This document shows, piece after piece, positions 1-12,200 of a DNA stretch of 64,000 bases (its first letter is position 1; every line of letters begins with the position of its first letter). Under the pieces are notes generated by a model. That model made no database searches. It was not told the origin of the DNA and was given only the letters and a program-made list of their open reading frames with translations. Where the stretch lies: positions 4,085,419 to 4,149,418 of the forward strand of contig CM030939.1 of assembly GCA_018136815.1 (NCBI GenBank). The letters run 5' to 3'. Position numbers and translations under genes: made by a program. Origin of the DNA: Isochrysis galbana (taxonomy: Eukaryota > Haptophyta > Isochrysidales > Isochrysidaceae).

Positions 1-3000
1 CGGGCTTCTTGGAGCTTGCGCGAGAGTGCGCGGTGTCTACGAGCGAGGTTGGGCGGGTGCCGCGCACGCTTTTGGAGCGCGTCTTTTTCTTGCAACCGCT
101 TGCGCTCGCTGGCGAGCACGTGCTGATCGAGTGCAGCGTCGACGGCCGGTCCGGACGCTTCGAGGTGGCGAGTGCTTGCCGTGATGAGGCGCGCACGGTG
201 CACTGCGCCGGGTCGGCGCGCCCGGCTGCGGCGGCGGGCGCTGCAGTGGCTCTCGCACCGATATCCGCGATGTGCTCGCACGCCTATGGCGCGGCCGAAG
301 TGTACGATCGGATGCGGTCGTTGAGTTTGGAGTACGGCAAGACGTACAGGACGCTTGCGATCGTCCGCGCATCTGCTCCGTCGGCCGGCGTCGCGGTCGC
401 GGGTCTCCACCGGCGTCATCGGCTTGAGGGCACGCAGGTGCACCCGGCGGACTTGGACGGCGCGTTGCAGCTTACGCAGATGCTCTCGAGGGAAAGCAGG
501 CGGACACGGCTGCCGTTTGCCGTGGGCTGTGCCATGCTGACTCGGTCGGTCGGCTGTGTGTGGGCTGCTGTCGCCGGCGAGGGTGACGGTCGCTCCGCGG
601 TGTGGATGCAGAGTGCACGTCGTCCGAGCACACCGGCGGTGTATTTGCGAGGGTTCGAATGCCGCGTCGCGTCTGCTATTGCGGGTTCTGAACTTGGGGG
701 CCGGAGCGGCCTGTACTTTACGGCTTGGCGGCGCGTCGATGTGTCTGCGTTCGATGACGAGAGTCGCGCGCGATTGGCGCAGCGAGGCGCCTTGTCGCTG
801 GGACGATGTCTTGTGCCCTCCGGCATCGGCGGCGGGGGGCCGCTCCACGCGGGGACGGATGCGGCGCACTCGTGGCGCTGTCCGTGGGTGTGGCATCGCG
901 GGCGATCACGGGGCGAGAGCCTCGTTGTGGCGGCCTCGTCGCTTGAGCTTGCGGCGTCGGTCGCTCATGGCAGTGGGGCAGCTCCGCTCCGATTTCTGAC
1001 GGTTTACGCGGAGCGACACGGCATCTGTTGCGACGCGGCTGACGGGCACGCTGGACTAGTGGGCATTGGTCGTTCCTGCCGCAGCGAGGTGCCCGGTACT
1101 CCACTGTCCTGCGTGTTGATGCGCAGGGACGGCACTTTCGCGCCGGAGCTGATGGCATCTTTGAGCATCACGTGCGCGTCAGAGCCAGAGATCGCGTGCT
1201 CGGCGTTGGGCTTCTGGCCCCACGCTTGGTCCGGGCCGAGTCATCACTCCACAGCCCGATCCGGCTTCATTTCGACGCTCGCGGCTCTTTGGAATACCTG
1301 CGAGTCGTTCCGGAGCCCGACTTTCACGGCCCGTCGCAACCCTCCATGGTGGTTCGGCTGCAAGTCTCGCACGTGGGCCTCAACTTCCGTGACGTGCTCA
1401 ATGTCCTGGGCGCGTATCCGGGCGACCCCGGCGCGCCGGGCTCGGACTGCGCGGCGCGCGTCGTGAGCGCGGTCGCCAACGTTGAGGACCTGATCTCGAC
1501 CGGTTCCTTGGTGTTGGGCCACGCGGCCGCCGCACTGGCCACGTTTGCATTTGCGGATGCGCGGCTGCTTGCGCCTCGCCCGGAAGTTCTGTCAGCAGCT
1601 CACGCGTGCACGCTGCCAACGACGTGGAGCACAGTGCACACCGCGTTCATCGGGTCTGCCCTGCATTCGCACGAGGGGATCTTGGTGCACGCCGGCACCG
1701 GAGGTGTGGGGCTGGCGTGCTTCGAGTACTCGTCTTGGTTGGGCTTGCAGATCGGCATGACTGCGGGTCGTCCATACAAGCACGCCCACGTGCGCTCCTT
1801 GGGTGTTCGTGGTCTTGTGTGGAGTTCGCGAGAGGCCGGCTCGTTCGCGATGGGCTCGGCGATGTTGCTGCGGTCGGCTCGCTTGCACTGCGTGCTTAAC
1901 AGTCTCTCTGCTGACTTCATCTCCTGCTCGCTCGCTCTTCTGCGTGAGGAAGGGACATTCGACGAGATCGGCAAGCGCGGCGTGTGGTCCGTGAGCCGGA
2001 TGCGGGCTGCCCGCGACGCCGGCATGCGCTGTGTGGTTCTAGCATTGGACAGCATGATGGAGGGGGCGCCACGATGGGTCCAAAGCTCGCTTGGCTTGCT
2101 CTCGGTAAGGGCGCGCCGTGGCGAGGTGCACGGTTTGCCGATGCAGATCTTCGACATGCAGCGAGAGGTGACCTCGGCCTTCCGCCACTTACAGAGCGGT
2201 ATGAGTTCCGGGAAGGTCGTGCTGCGTGTGCCGGGTCCGCCGAGGGTCGAGTCAGCGGTGCGCACATGGTGACAGGTGGCAGTGGAGGACTGGCGATGAT
2301 ACTGGCGGGGTGGCTTGCGAGTCACGGGGCGTCTCGGATCGTGCTATCTTCGAGGAGAGGCCGCATGGGTGCGGCTTCGGCGGAGCTCTTGTCGCGCGCA
2401 TCGTTGACGGCAGCTCGGTGTGATGCCGCGGACGCGTCGGAGACGCTCCGGCTGACGGCATCGGTGCTATCTGCGTGGGGAGCCGGCTGTCGGACGGGCG
2501 TGTGGCACACCGCGGGTGTGCTTGCTGACGGCTTGCTCCGTTCGCAGACGTGTGGGTCCTTTCAGCGCGTGTACGGCCCAAGGCGATCGGCGGCTGGAAC
2601 TTGCAGCGCGCATACTGCACGTCGCCGGTCTCATCTTGCGTGCTATTCTCATCGATAGCTGCACTTTTTGGCGCAGGCCAGTCCAACTACAGCGCGGCGA
2701 ACTGCTGCTTAGACGCGTTGTCCTCGCACCGGCAGTTGTGTGGCCAGCCTGCTCGAGCGTGCAGTGGGGACCATGGGCCAGGGTCGGCATGGCTGCCGGC
2801 GACGCGGTAGGCGCGCGGCTGCAGCGGTCGGGTATCAGGCTGATCGAGGCAGCCGACGGCGCGGTAGCCTTCGCTGCGGCATTGCAGCCTCGCGCGCCGT
2901 CGGCTTTTGCGCTAGTGCTAGTGGACTGGCGCCGGCTAGTTGGCACTATGCCTGCAGCTCCGGTGCTGCTATCGGGGCTAATCGAAGGAGGCGCTGTTGT

Positions 3001-3290
3001 TCCCACAGCGTCGTCAGATGGCGCGGGGGATCCAGAGTCGCGCGCTGCGGTCGACTTGGCGGCAGTGGTGGAGACGGCTCGGCGGATCGCGGGCGGTCGG
3101 ATCGACGCGGACATGCCATTGATGGAATCGGGTCTCGACTCCTTGGTGCAGTGGAGCTAGGCAACCAGCTCCAGCGTGCCTTGGGCGGCGCAGCGGCGCT
3201 TCCGAGCACGCTTGTCTTCGACCACCCAACGGCGCGCCAGATCGCCACTTTCTTCGCATCTCTCGCAGCCCCGGCTACGGGTGCTTCATC
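1..3290 (+). other. PKS-A module P1 (partial): DH-ER-KR-ACP
   Basis: The window opens inside the dehydratase, just after its catalytic histidine motif. The second DH motif (HPADLDGALQ) follows at about 440-470. A non-catalytic linker region runs to about 1200. The enoylreductase lies at about 1260-2230, with VGLNFRDV and the nucleotide-binding GGVGL. The ketoreductase is at about 2255-2910 and the carrier protein at about 3060-3250, with GLDSL at about 3130. Relative to the third copy, this stretch and the KS that follows carry eight single-base length differences, near 873, 890, 1206, 2238, 2580, 2745, 3140 and 3872. The reading frame hops accordingly. Confidence 0.85.
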
Positions 3291-6200
3291 GAGGGGCGCG
3301 CTGCCGGAGAGCGCTCACGGAGTCGCTTCGATCGCGGGCGAGGGCGTCTACGTTGATGGATTGAGCGTCGCGCTGCCGGGAGGCGCGGTGGACGTCAGCG
3401 GTTTGTACTCGGTGAGTGCGAGCCGCGCAGACCTAGTCGGCGAAGTGCCCTGGGACCGCTGGGAGCTAGAGGCGCTGCCTGCTTCCGCCGATGACGTGGC
3501 ACGGCGTGTTCGCTACGGCGCTTTCCTCGACCGCGTCGACCTGTTCGACAACGAGATGTTTAGCATCTCTCCAGCGGAGGCGTCGGCGATGGATCCGCAG
3601 CAGCGGCTGCTGTTGGAGCACGGATATGACTCACTGCATGCCGCCGGCCATCGGAGGGCTGCGCTCTCGGACACCACTTGCGGCGTGTTCATTGCGATTT
3701 CGAACGTGGACTACACGTCGCTACTCCAAACATCCGCTGCGGGGGGTAGCGTCTACGCTGCCACGGGGAGTGCTCATTCGATCGCTTCGGGTCGGATATC
3801 CTACGTCCTGGGGCTCCAAGGTCCGTGCGTGTCGTATGACACGGCTTGCTCGGCATCGCTGGTGGCATGCCACGCGGGGCTCGCGCGGTTCAGCTGAGCG
3901 AGTGTGTCGGCGGTGTGGTTGCCGGTGTGAATGTGATGCTTTTGCCTCATCTGAGCAGGAGCTTCGCGATCGCCGGGATGCTCTCTGCTCGTGGACGTTG
4001 CCACACCTTCGACGCGCGCGCTGACGGGTATGCCCGAGGCGAGGCTTGTGGGGCCCTCGCCTTGTCACACACGTCTGCGGCGCGACTGGCGCTTACCACA
4101 TACGTGGCTGGGAGCTGTGTGCGGCAGGATGGGCGGAGCGCCAGCCTGACGGCGCCGAATGGCACGGCGCAGCGCGCCCTCTTGGAGCTGTCGCTTTCTG
4201 ACGCCGCCTTGCCGCCCGAGGACGTCGGCCGATGGGAGGCGCACGGCACGGGTACCGCGCTGGGTGACCCGATAGAAGTGCGCTCTCTTCGCGAGTCCGT
4301 CCTCACGCAGAGGACCGGCGCTCGCGCACTTCCCGTCAGTAGCGTCAAGGCGATTGGCGGCCACGGCGAGCCGGCTGCGGGCGCGAGCGGCCTGATGCAT
4401 TTGATCGCATCGCTTCACCGCGCTCGAGCTTGTGGGAATGCCCAGCTGCGCACGTTGAACGCTCACGTGCGAGACGTGCTGCACGGCGCGTGCCCGGCCG
4501 TCTTGTCACTGCAGGACGGGTCTTGCAGCCCTCCGCCTGAACGGATGGAGAGCACGATGCCTGGCGGTGTGAGTTCCTTTGGATATAGTGGCACTATCGC
4601 AAGCGTGCTTGTTGGCGCGGCCGGCGAGGTGGCAGCCGTCTCGTCGCGTGCACACACCGAGCAAGCTCCGCTTCGCACGCACAAGAGGCGTCGTTTCGAG
4701 GTGCGGCTGGCGCCGCACCCATTGTGCGCGCGGCACGAGCGCTCCGGCGAGGGCGTGCTGTCCCGCCGCGTCGTGGACGCGGCGTTGTTGGCGGTGGTCT
4801 TTGACCACGTCGTGGGTGGGCGCGTGCTGTTCCCCGCGGCGGGCTTCTTGGAGCTTGCGCGAGAGTGCGCGGTGTCTACGAGCGAGGTTGGGCGGGTGCC
4901 GCGCACGCTTTTGGAGCGCGTCTTTTTCTTGCAACCGCTTGCGCTCGCTGGCGAGCACGTGCTGATCGAGTGCAGCGTCGACGGCCGGTCCGGACGCTTC
5001 GAGGTGGCGAGTGCTTGCCGTGATGAGGCGCGCACGGTGCACTGCGCCGGGTCGGCGCGCCCGGCTGCGGCGGCGGGCGCTGCAGTGGCTCTCGCACCGA
5101 TATCCGCGATGTGCTCGCACGCCTATGGCGCGGCCGAAGTGTACGATCGGATGCGGTCGTTGAGTTTGGAGTACGGCAAGACGTACAGGACGCTTGCGAT
5201 CGTCCGCGCATCTGCTCCGTCGGCCGGCGTCGCGGTCGCGGGTCTCCACCGGCGTCATCGGCTTGAGGGCACGCAGGTGCACCCGGCGGACTTGGACGGC
5301 GCGTTGCAGCTTACGCAGATGCTCTCGAGGGAAAGCAGGCGGACACGGCTGCCGTTTGCCGTGGGCTGTGCCATGCTGACTCGGTCGGTCGGCTGTGTGT
5401 GGGCTGCTGTCGCCGCGAGGGTGACGGTCGCTCCGCGGTGTGGATGCAGAGTGCACGTCGTCCGAGCACACCGGCGGTGTATTTGCGAGGGTTCGAATGC
5501 CGCGTCGCGTCTGCTATTGCGGGTTCTGAACTTGGGGCCGGAGCGGCCTGTACTTTACGGCTTGGCGGCGCGTCGATGTGTCTGCGTTCGATGACGAGAG
5601 TCGCGCGCGATTGGCGCAGCGAGGCGCCTTGTCGCTGGGACGATGTCTTGTGCCCTCCGGCATCGGCGGCGGGGGGCCGCTCCACGCGGGGACGGATGCG
5701 GCGCACTCGGTGGCGCTGTCCGTGGGTGTGCATCGCGGGCGATCACGGGGCGAGAGCCTCGTTGTGGCGGCCTCGTCGCTTGAGCTTGCGGCGTCGGTCG
5801 CTCATGGCAGTGGGGCAGCTCCGCTCCGATTTCTGACGGTTTACGCGGAGCGACACGGCATCTGTTGCGACGCGGCTGACGGGCACGCTGGACTAGTGGG
5901 CATTGGTCGTTCCTGCCGCAGCGAGGTGCCCGGTACTCCACTGTCCTGCGTGTTGATGCGCAGGGACGGCACTTTCGCGCCGGAGCTGATGGCATCTTTG
6001 AGCATCACGTGCGCGTCAGAGCCAGAGATCGCGTGCTCGGCGTTGGGGCTTCTGGCCCCACGCTTGGTCCGGGCCGAGTCATCACTCCACAGCCCGATCC
6101 GGCTTCATTTCGACGCTCGCGGCTCTTTGGAATACCTGCGAGTCGTTCCGGAGCCCGACTTTCACGGCCCGTCGCAACCCTCCATGGTGGTTCGGCTGCA

Positions 6201-9200
6201 AGTCTCGCACGTGGGCCTCAACTTCCGTGACGTGCTCAATGTCCTGGGCGCGTATCCGGGCGACCCCGGCGCGCCGGGCTCGGACTGCGCGGCGCGCGTC
6301 GTGAGCGCGGTCGCCAACGTTGAGGACCTGATCTCGACCGGTTCCTTGGTGTTGGGCCACGCGGCCGCCGCACTGGCCACGTTTGCATTTGCGGATGCGC
6401 GGCTGCTTGCGCCTCGCCCGGAAGTTCTGTCAGCAGCTCACGCGTGCACGCTGCCAACGACGTGGAGCACAGTGCACACCGCGTTCATCGGGTCTGCCCT
6501 GCATTCGCACGAGGGGATCTTGGTGCACGCCGGCACCGGAGGTGTGGGGCTGGCGTGCTTCGAGTACTCGTCTTGGTTGGGCTTGCAGATCGGCATGACT
6601 GCGGGTCGTCCATACAAGCACGCCCACGTGCGCTCCTTGGGTGTTCGTGGTCTTGTGTGGAGTTCGCGAGAGGCCGGCTCGTTCGCGATGGGCTCGGCGA
6701 TGTTGCTGCGGTCGGCTCGCTTGCACTGCGTGCTTAACAGTCTCTCTGCTGACTTCATCTCCTGCTCGCTCGCTCTTCTGCGTGAGGAAGGGACATTCGA
6801 CGAGATCGGCAAGCGCGGCGTGTGGTCCGTGAGCCGGATGCGGGCTGCCCGCGACGCCGGCATGCGCTGTGTGGTTCTAGCATTGGACAGCATGATGGAG
6901 GGGGCGCCACGATGGGTCCAAAGCTCGCTTGGCTTGCTCTCGGTAAGGGCGCGCCGTGGCGAGGTGCACGGTTTGCCGATGCAGATCTTCGACATGCAGC
7001 GAGAGGTGACCTCGGCCTTCCGCCACTTACAGAGCGGTATGAGTTCCGGGAAGGTCGTGCTGCGTGTGCCGGGTCCGCCCGAGGGTCGAGTCAGCGGTGC
7101 GCACATGGTGACAGGTGGCAGTGGAGGACTGGCGATGATACTGGCGGGGTGGCTTGCGAGTCACGGGGCGTCTCGGATCGTGCTATCTTCGAGGAGAGGC
7201 CGCATGGGTGCGGCTTCGGCGGAGCTCTTGTCGCGCGCATCGTTGACGGCAGCTCGGTGTGATGCCGCGGACGCGTCGGAGACGCTCCGGCTGACGGCAT
7301 CGGTGCTATCTGCGTGGGGAGCCGGCTGTCGGACGGGCGTGTGGCACACCGCGGGTGTGCTTGCTGACGGCTTGCTCCGTTCGCAGACGTGTGGGTCCTT
7401 TCAGCGCGTGTACGGCCCCAAGGCGATCGGCGGCTGGAACTTGCAGCGCGCATACTGCACGTCGCCGGTCTCATCTTGCGTGCTATTCTCATCGATAGCT
7501 GCACTTTTTGGCGCAGGCCAGTCCAACTACAGCGCGGCGAACTGCTGCTTAGACGCGTTGTCCTCGCACCGGCAGTTGTGTGGCCAGGCCTGCTCGAGCG
7601 TGCAGTGGGGACCATGGGCCAGGGTCGGCATGGCTGCCGGCGACGCGGTAGGCGCGCGGCTGCAGCGGTCGGGTATCAGGCTGATCGAGGCAGCCGACGG
7701 CGCGGTAGCCTTCGCTGCGGCATTGCAGCCTCGCGCGCCGTCGGCTTTTGCGCTAGTGCTAGTGGACTGGCGCCGGCTAGTTGGCACTATGCCTGCAGCT
7801 CCGGTGCTGCTATCGGGGCTAATCGAAGGAGGCGCTGTTGTTCCCACAGCGTCGTCAGATGGCGCGGGGGATCCAGAGTCGCGCGCTGCGGTCGACTTGG
7901 CGGCAGTGGTGGAGACGGCTCGGCGGATCGCGGGCGGTCGGATCGACGCGGACATGCCATTGATGGAATCGGGTCTCGACTCCTTGGGTGCAGTGGAGCT
8001 AGGCAACCAGCTCCAGCGTGCCTTGGGCGGCGCAGCGGCGCTTCCGAGCACGCTTGTCTTCGACCACCCAACGGCGCGCCAGATCGCCACTTTCTTCGCA
8101 TCTCTCGCAGCCCCGGCTACGGGTGCTTCATCGAGGGGCGCGCTGCCGGAGAGCGCTCACGGAGTCGCTTCGATCGCGGGCGAGGGCGTCTACGTTGATG
8201 GATTGAGCGTCGCGCTGCCGGGAGGCGCGGTGGACGTCAGCGGTTTGTACTCGGTGAGTGCGAGCCGCGCAGACCTAGTCGGCGAAGTGCCCTGGGACCG
8301 CTGGGAGCTAGAGGCGCTGCCTGCTTCCGCCGATGACGTGGCACGGCGTGTTCGCTACGGCGCTTTCCTCGACCGCGTCGACCTGTTCGACAACGAGATG
8401 TTTAGCATCTCTCCAGCGGAGGCGTCGGCGATGGATCCGCAGCAGCGGCTGCTGTTGGAGCACGGATATGACTCACTGCATGCCGCCGGCCATCGGAGGG
8501 CTGCGCTCTCGGACACCACTTGCGGCGTGTTCATTGCGATTTCGAACGTGGACTACACGTCGCTACTCCAAACATCCGCTGCGGGGGGTAGCGTCTACGC
8601 TGCCACGGGGAGTGCTCATTCGATCGCTTCGGGTCGGATATCCTACGTCCTGGGGCTCCAAGGTCCGTGCGTGTCGTATGACACGGCTTGCTCGGCATCG
8701 CTGGTGGCATGCCACGCGGGGGCTCGCGCGGTTCAGCTGAGCGAGTGTGTCGGCGGTGTGGTTGCCGGTGTGAATGTGATGCTTTTGCCTCATCTGAGCA
8801 GGAGCTTCGCGATCGCCGGGATGCTCTCTGCTCGTGGACGTTGCCACACCTTCGACGCGCGCGCTGACGGGTATGCCCGAGGCGAGGCTTGTGGGGCCCT
8901 CGCCTTGTCACACACGTCTGCGGCGCGACTGGCGCTTACCACATACGTGGCTGGGAGCTGTGTGCGGCAGGATGGGCGGAGCGCCAGCCTGACGGCGCCG
9001 AATGGCACGGCGCAGCGCGCCCTCTTGGAGCTGTCGCTTTCTGACGCCGCCTTGCCGCCCGAGGACGTCGGCCGATGGGAGGCGCACGGCACGGGTACCG
9101 CGCTGGGTGACCCGATAGAAGTGCGCTCTCTTCGCGAGTCCGTCCTCACGCAGAGGACCGGCGCTCGCGCACTTCCCGTCAGTAGCGTCAAGGCGATTGG

Positions 9201-12200
9201 CGGCCACGGCGAGCCGGCTGCGGGCGCGAGCGGCCTGATGCATTTGATCGCATCGCTTCACCGCGCTCGAGCTTGTGGGAATGCCCAGCTGCGCACGTTG
9301 AACGCTCACGTGCGAGACGTGCTGCACGGCGCGTGCCCGGCCGTCTTGTCACTGCAGGACGGGTCTTGCAGCCCTCCGCCTGAACGGATGGAGAGCACGA
9401 TGCCTGGCGGTGTGAGTTCCTTTGGATATAGTGGCACTATCGCAAGCGTGCTTGTTGGCGCGGCCGGCGAGGTGGCAGCCGTCTCGTCGCGTGCACACAC
9501 CGAGCAAGCTCCGCTTCGCACGCACAAGAGGCGTCGTTTCGAGGTGCGGCTGGCGCCGCACCCATTGTGCGCGCGGCACGAGCGCTCCGGCGAGGGCGTG
9601 CTGTCCCGCCGCGTCGTGGACGCGGCGTTGTTGGCGGTGGTCTTTGACCACGTCGTGGGTGGGCGCGTGCTGTTCCCCGCGGCGGGCTTCTTGGAGCTTG
9701 CGCGAGAGTGCGCGGTGTCTACGAGCGAGGTTGGGCGGGTGCCGCGCACGCTTTTGGAGCGCGTCTTTTTCTTGCAACCGCTTGCGCTCGCTGGCGAGCA
9801 CGTGCTGATCGAGTGCAGCGTCGACGGCCGGTCCGGACGCTTCGAGGTGGCGAGTGCTTGCCGTGATGAGGCGCGCACGGTGCACTGCGCCGGGTCGGCG
9901 CGCCCGGCTGCGGCGGCGGGCGCTGCAGTGGCTCTCGCACCGATATCCGCGATGTGCTCGCACGCCTATGGCGCGGCCGAAGTGTACGATCGGATGCGGT
10001 CGTTGAGTTTGGAGTACGGCAAGACGTACAGGACGCTTGCGATCGTCCGCGCATCTGCTCCGTCGGCCGGCGTCGCGGTCGCGGGTCTCCACCGGCGTCA
10101 TCGGCTTGAGGGCACGCAGGTGCACCCGGCGGACTTGGACGGCGCGTTGCAGCTTACGCAGATGCTCTCGAGGGAAAGCAGGCGGACACGGCTGCCGTTT
10201 GCCGTGGGCTGTGCCATGCTGACTCGGTCGGTCGGCTGTGTGTGGGCTGCTGTCGCCGGCGAGGGTGACGGTCGCTCCGCGGTGTGGATGCAGAGTGCAC
10301 GTCGTCCGAGCACACCGGCGGTGTATTTGCGAGGGTTCGAATGCCGCGTCGCGTCTGCTATTGCGGGTTCTGAACTTGGGGGCCGGAGCGGCCTGTACTT
10401 TACGGCTTGGCGGCGCGTCGATGTGTCTGCGTTCGATGACGAGAGTCGCGCGCGATTGGCGCAGCGAGGCGCCTTGTCGCTGGGACGATGTCTTGTGCCC
10501 TCCGGCATCGGCGGCGGGGGGCCGCTCCACGCGGGGACGGATGCGGCGCACTCGGTGGCGCTGTCCGTGGGTGTGCATCGCGGGCGATCACGGGGCGAGA
10601 GCCTCGTTGTGGCGGCCTCGTCGCTTGAGCTTGCGGCGTCGGTCGCTCATGGCAGTGGGGCAGCTCCGCTCCGATTTCTGACGGTTTACGCGGAGCGACA
10701 CGGCATCTGTTGCGACGCGGCTGACGGGCACGCTGGACTAGTGGGCATTGGTCGTTCCTGCCGCAGCGAGGTGCCCGGTACTCCACTGTCCTGCGTGTTG
10801 ATGCGCAGGGACGGCACTTTCGCGCCGGAGCTGATGGCATCTTTGAGCATCACGTGCGCGTCAGAGCCAGAGATCGCGTGCTCGGCGTTGGGGCTTCTGG
10901 CCCCACGCTTGGTCCGGGCCGAGTCATCACTCCACAGCCCGATCCGGCTTCATTTCGACGCTCGCGGCTCTTTGGAATACCTGCGAGTCGTTCCGGAGCC
11001 CGACTTTCACGGCCCGTCGCAACCCTCCATGGTGGTTCGGCTGCAAGTCTCGCACGTGGGCCTCAACTTCCGTGACGTGCTCAATGTCCTGGGCGCGTAT
11101 CCGGGCGACCCCGGCGCGCCGGGCTCGGACTGCGCGGCGCGCGTCGTGAGCGCGGTCGCCAACGTTGAGGACCTGATCTCGACCGGTTCCTTGGTGTTGG
11201 GCCACGCGGCCGCCGCACTGGCCACGTTTGCATTTGCGGATGCGCGGCTGCTTGCGCCTCGCCCGGAAGTTCTGTCAGCAGCTCACGCGTGCACGCTGCC
11301 AACGACGTGGAGCACAGTGCACACCGCGTTCATCGGGTCTGCCCTGCATTCGCACGAGGGGATCTTGGTGCACGCCGGCACCGGAGGTGTGGGGCTGGCG
11401 TGCTTCGAGTACTCGTCTTGGTTGGGCTTGCAGATCGGCATGACTGCGGGTCGTCCATACAAGCACGCCCACGTGCGCTCCTTGGGTGTTCGTGGTCTTG
11501 TGTGGAGTTCGCGAGAGGCCGGCTCGTTCGCGATGGGCTCGGCGATGTTGCTGCGGTCGGCTCGCTTGCACTGCGTGCTTAACAGTCTCTCTGCTGACTT
11601 CATCTCCTGCTCGCTCGCTCTTCTGCGTGAGGAAGGGACATTCGACGAGATCGGCAAGCGCGGCGTGTGGTCCGTGAGCCGGATGCGGGCTGCCCGCGAC
11701 GCCGGCATGCGCTGTGTGGTTCTAGCATTGGACAGCATGATGGAGGGGGCGCCACGATGGGTCCAAAGCTCGCTTGGCTTGCTCTCGGTAAGGGCGCGCC
11801 GTGGCGAGGTGCACGGTTTGCCGATGCAGATCTTCGACATGCAGCGAGAGGTGACCTCGGCCTTCCGCCACTTACAGAGCGGTATGAGTTCCGGGAAGGT
11901 CGTGCTGCGTGTGCCGGGTCCGCCCGAGGGTCGAGTCGGCGGTGCGCACATGGTGACAGGTGGCAGTGGAGGACTGGCGATGATACTGGCGGGGTGGCTT
12001 GCGAGTCACGGGGCGTCTCGGATCGTGCTATCTTCGAGGAGAGGCCGCATGGGTGCGGCTTCGGCGGAGCTCTTGTCGCGCGCATCGTTGACGGCAGCTC
12101 GGTGTGATGCCGCGGACGCGTCGGAGACGCTCCGGCTGACGGCATCGGTGCTATCTGCGTGGGGAGCCGGCTGTCGGACGGGCGTGTGGCACACCGCGGG

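Noticed and set aside
640-670. GGGTTCGAATGCC resembling a tRNA B box
   Set aside because: It lies in PKS coding sequence, recurs with each module and has no tRNA fold around it.
5578-5580. Start codon of PKS-A at 5578
   Set aside because: The frame is merely reopened here after one-base differences; homologous coding continues upstream to position 1.
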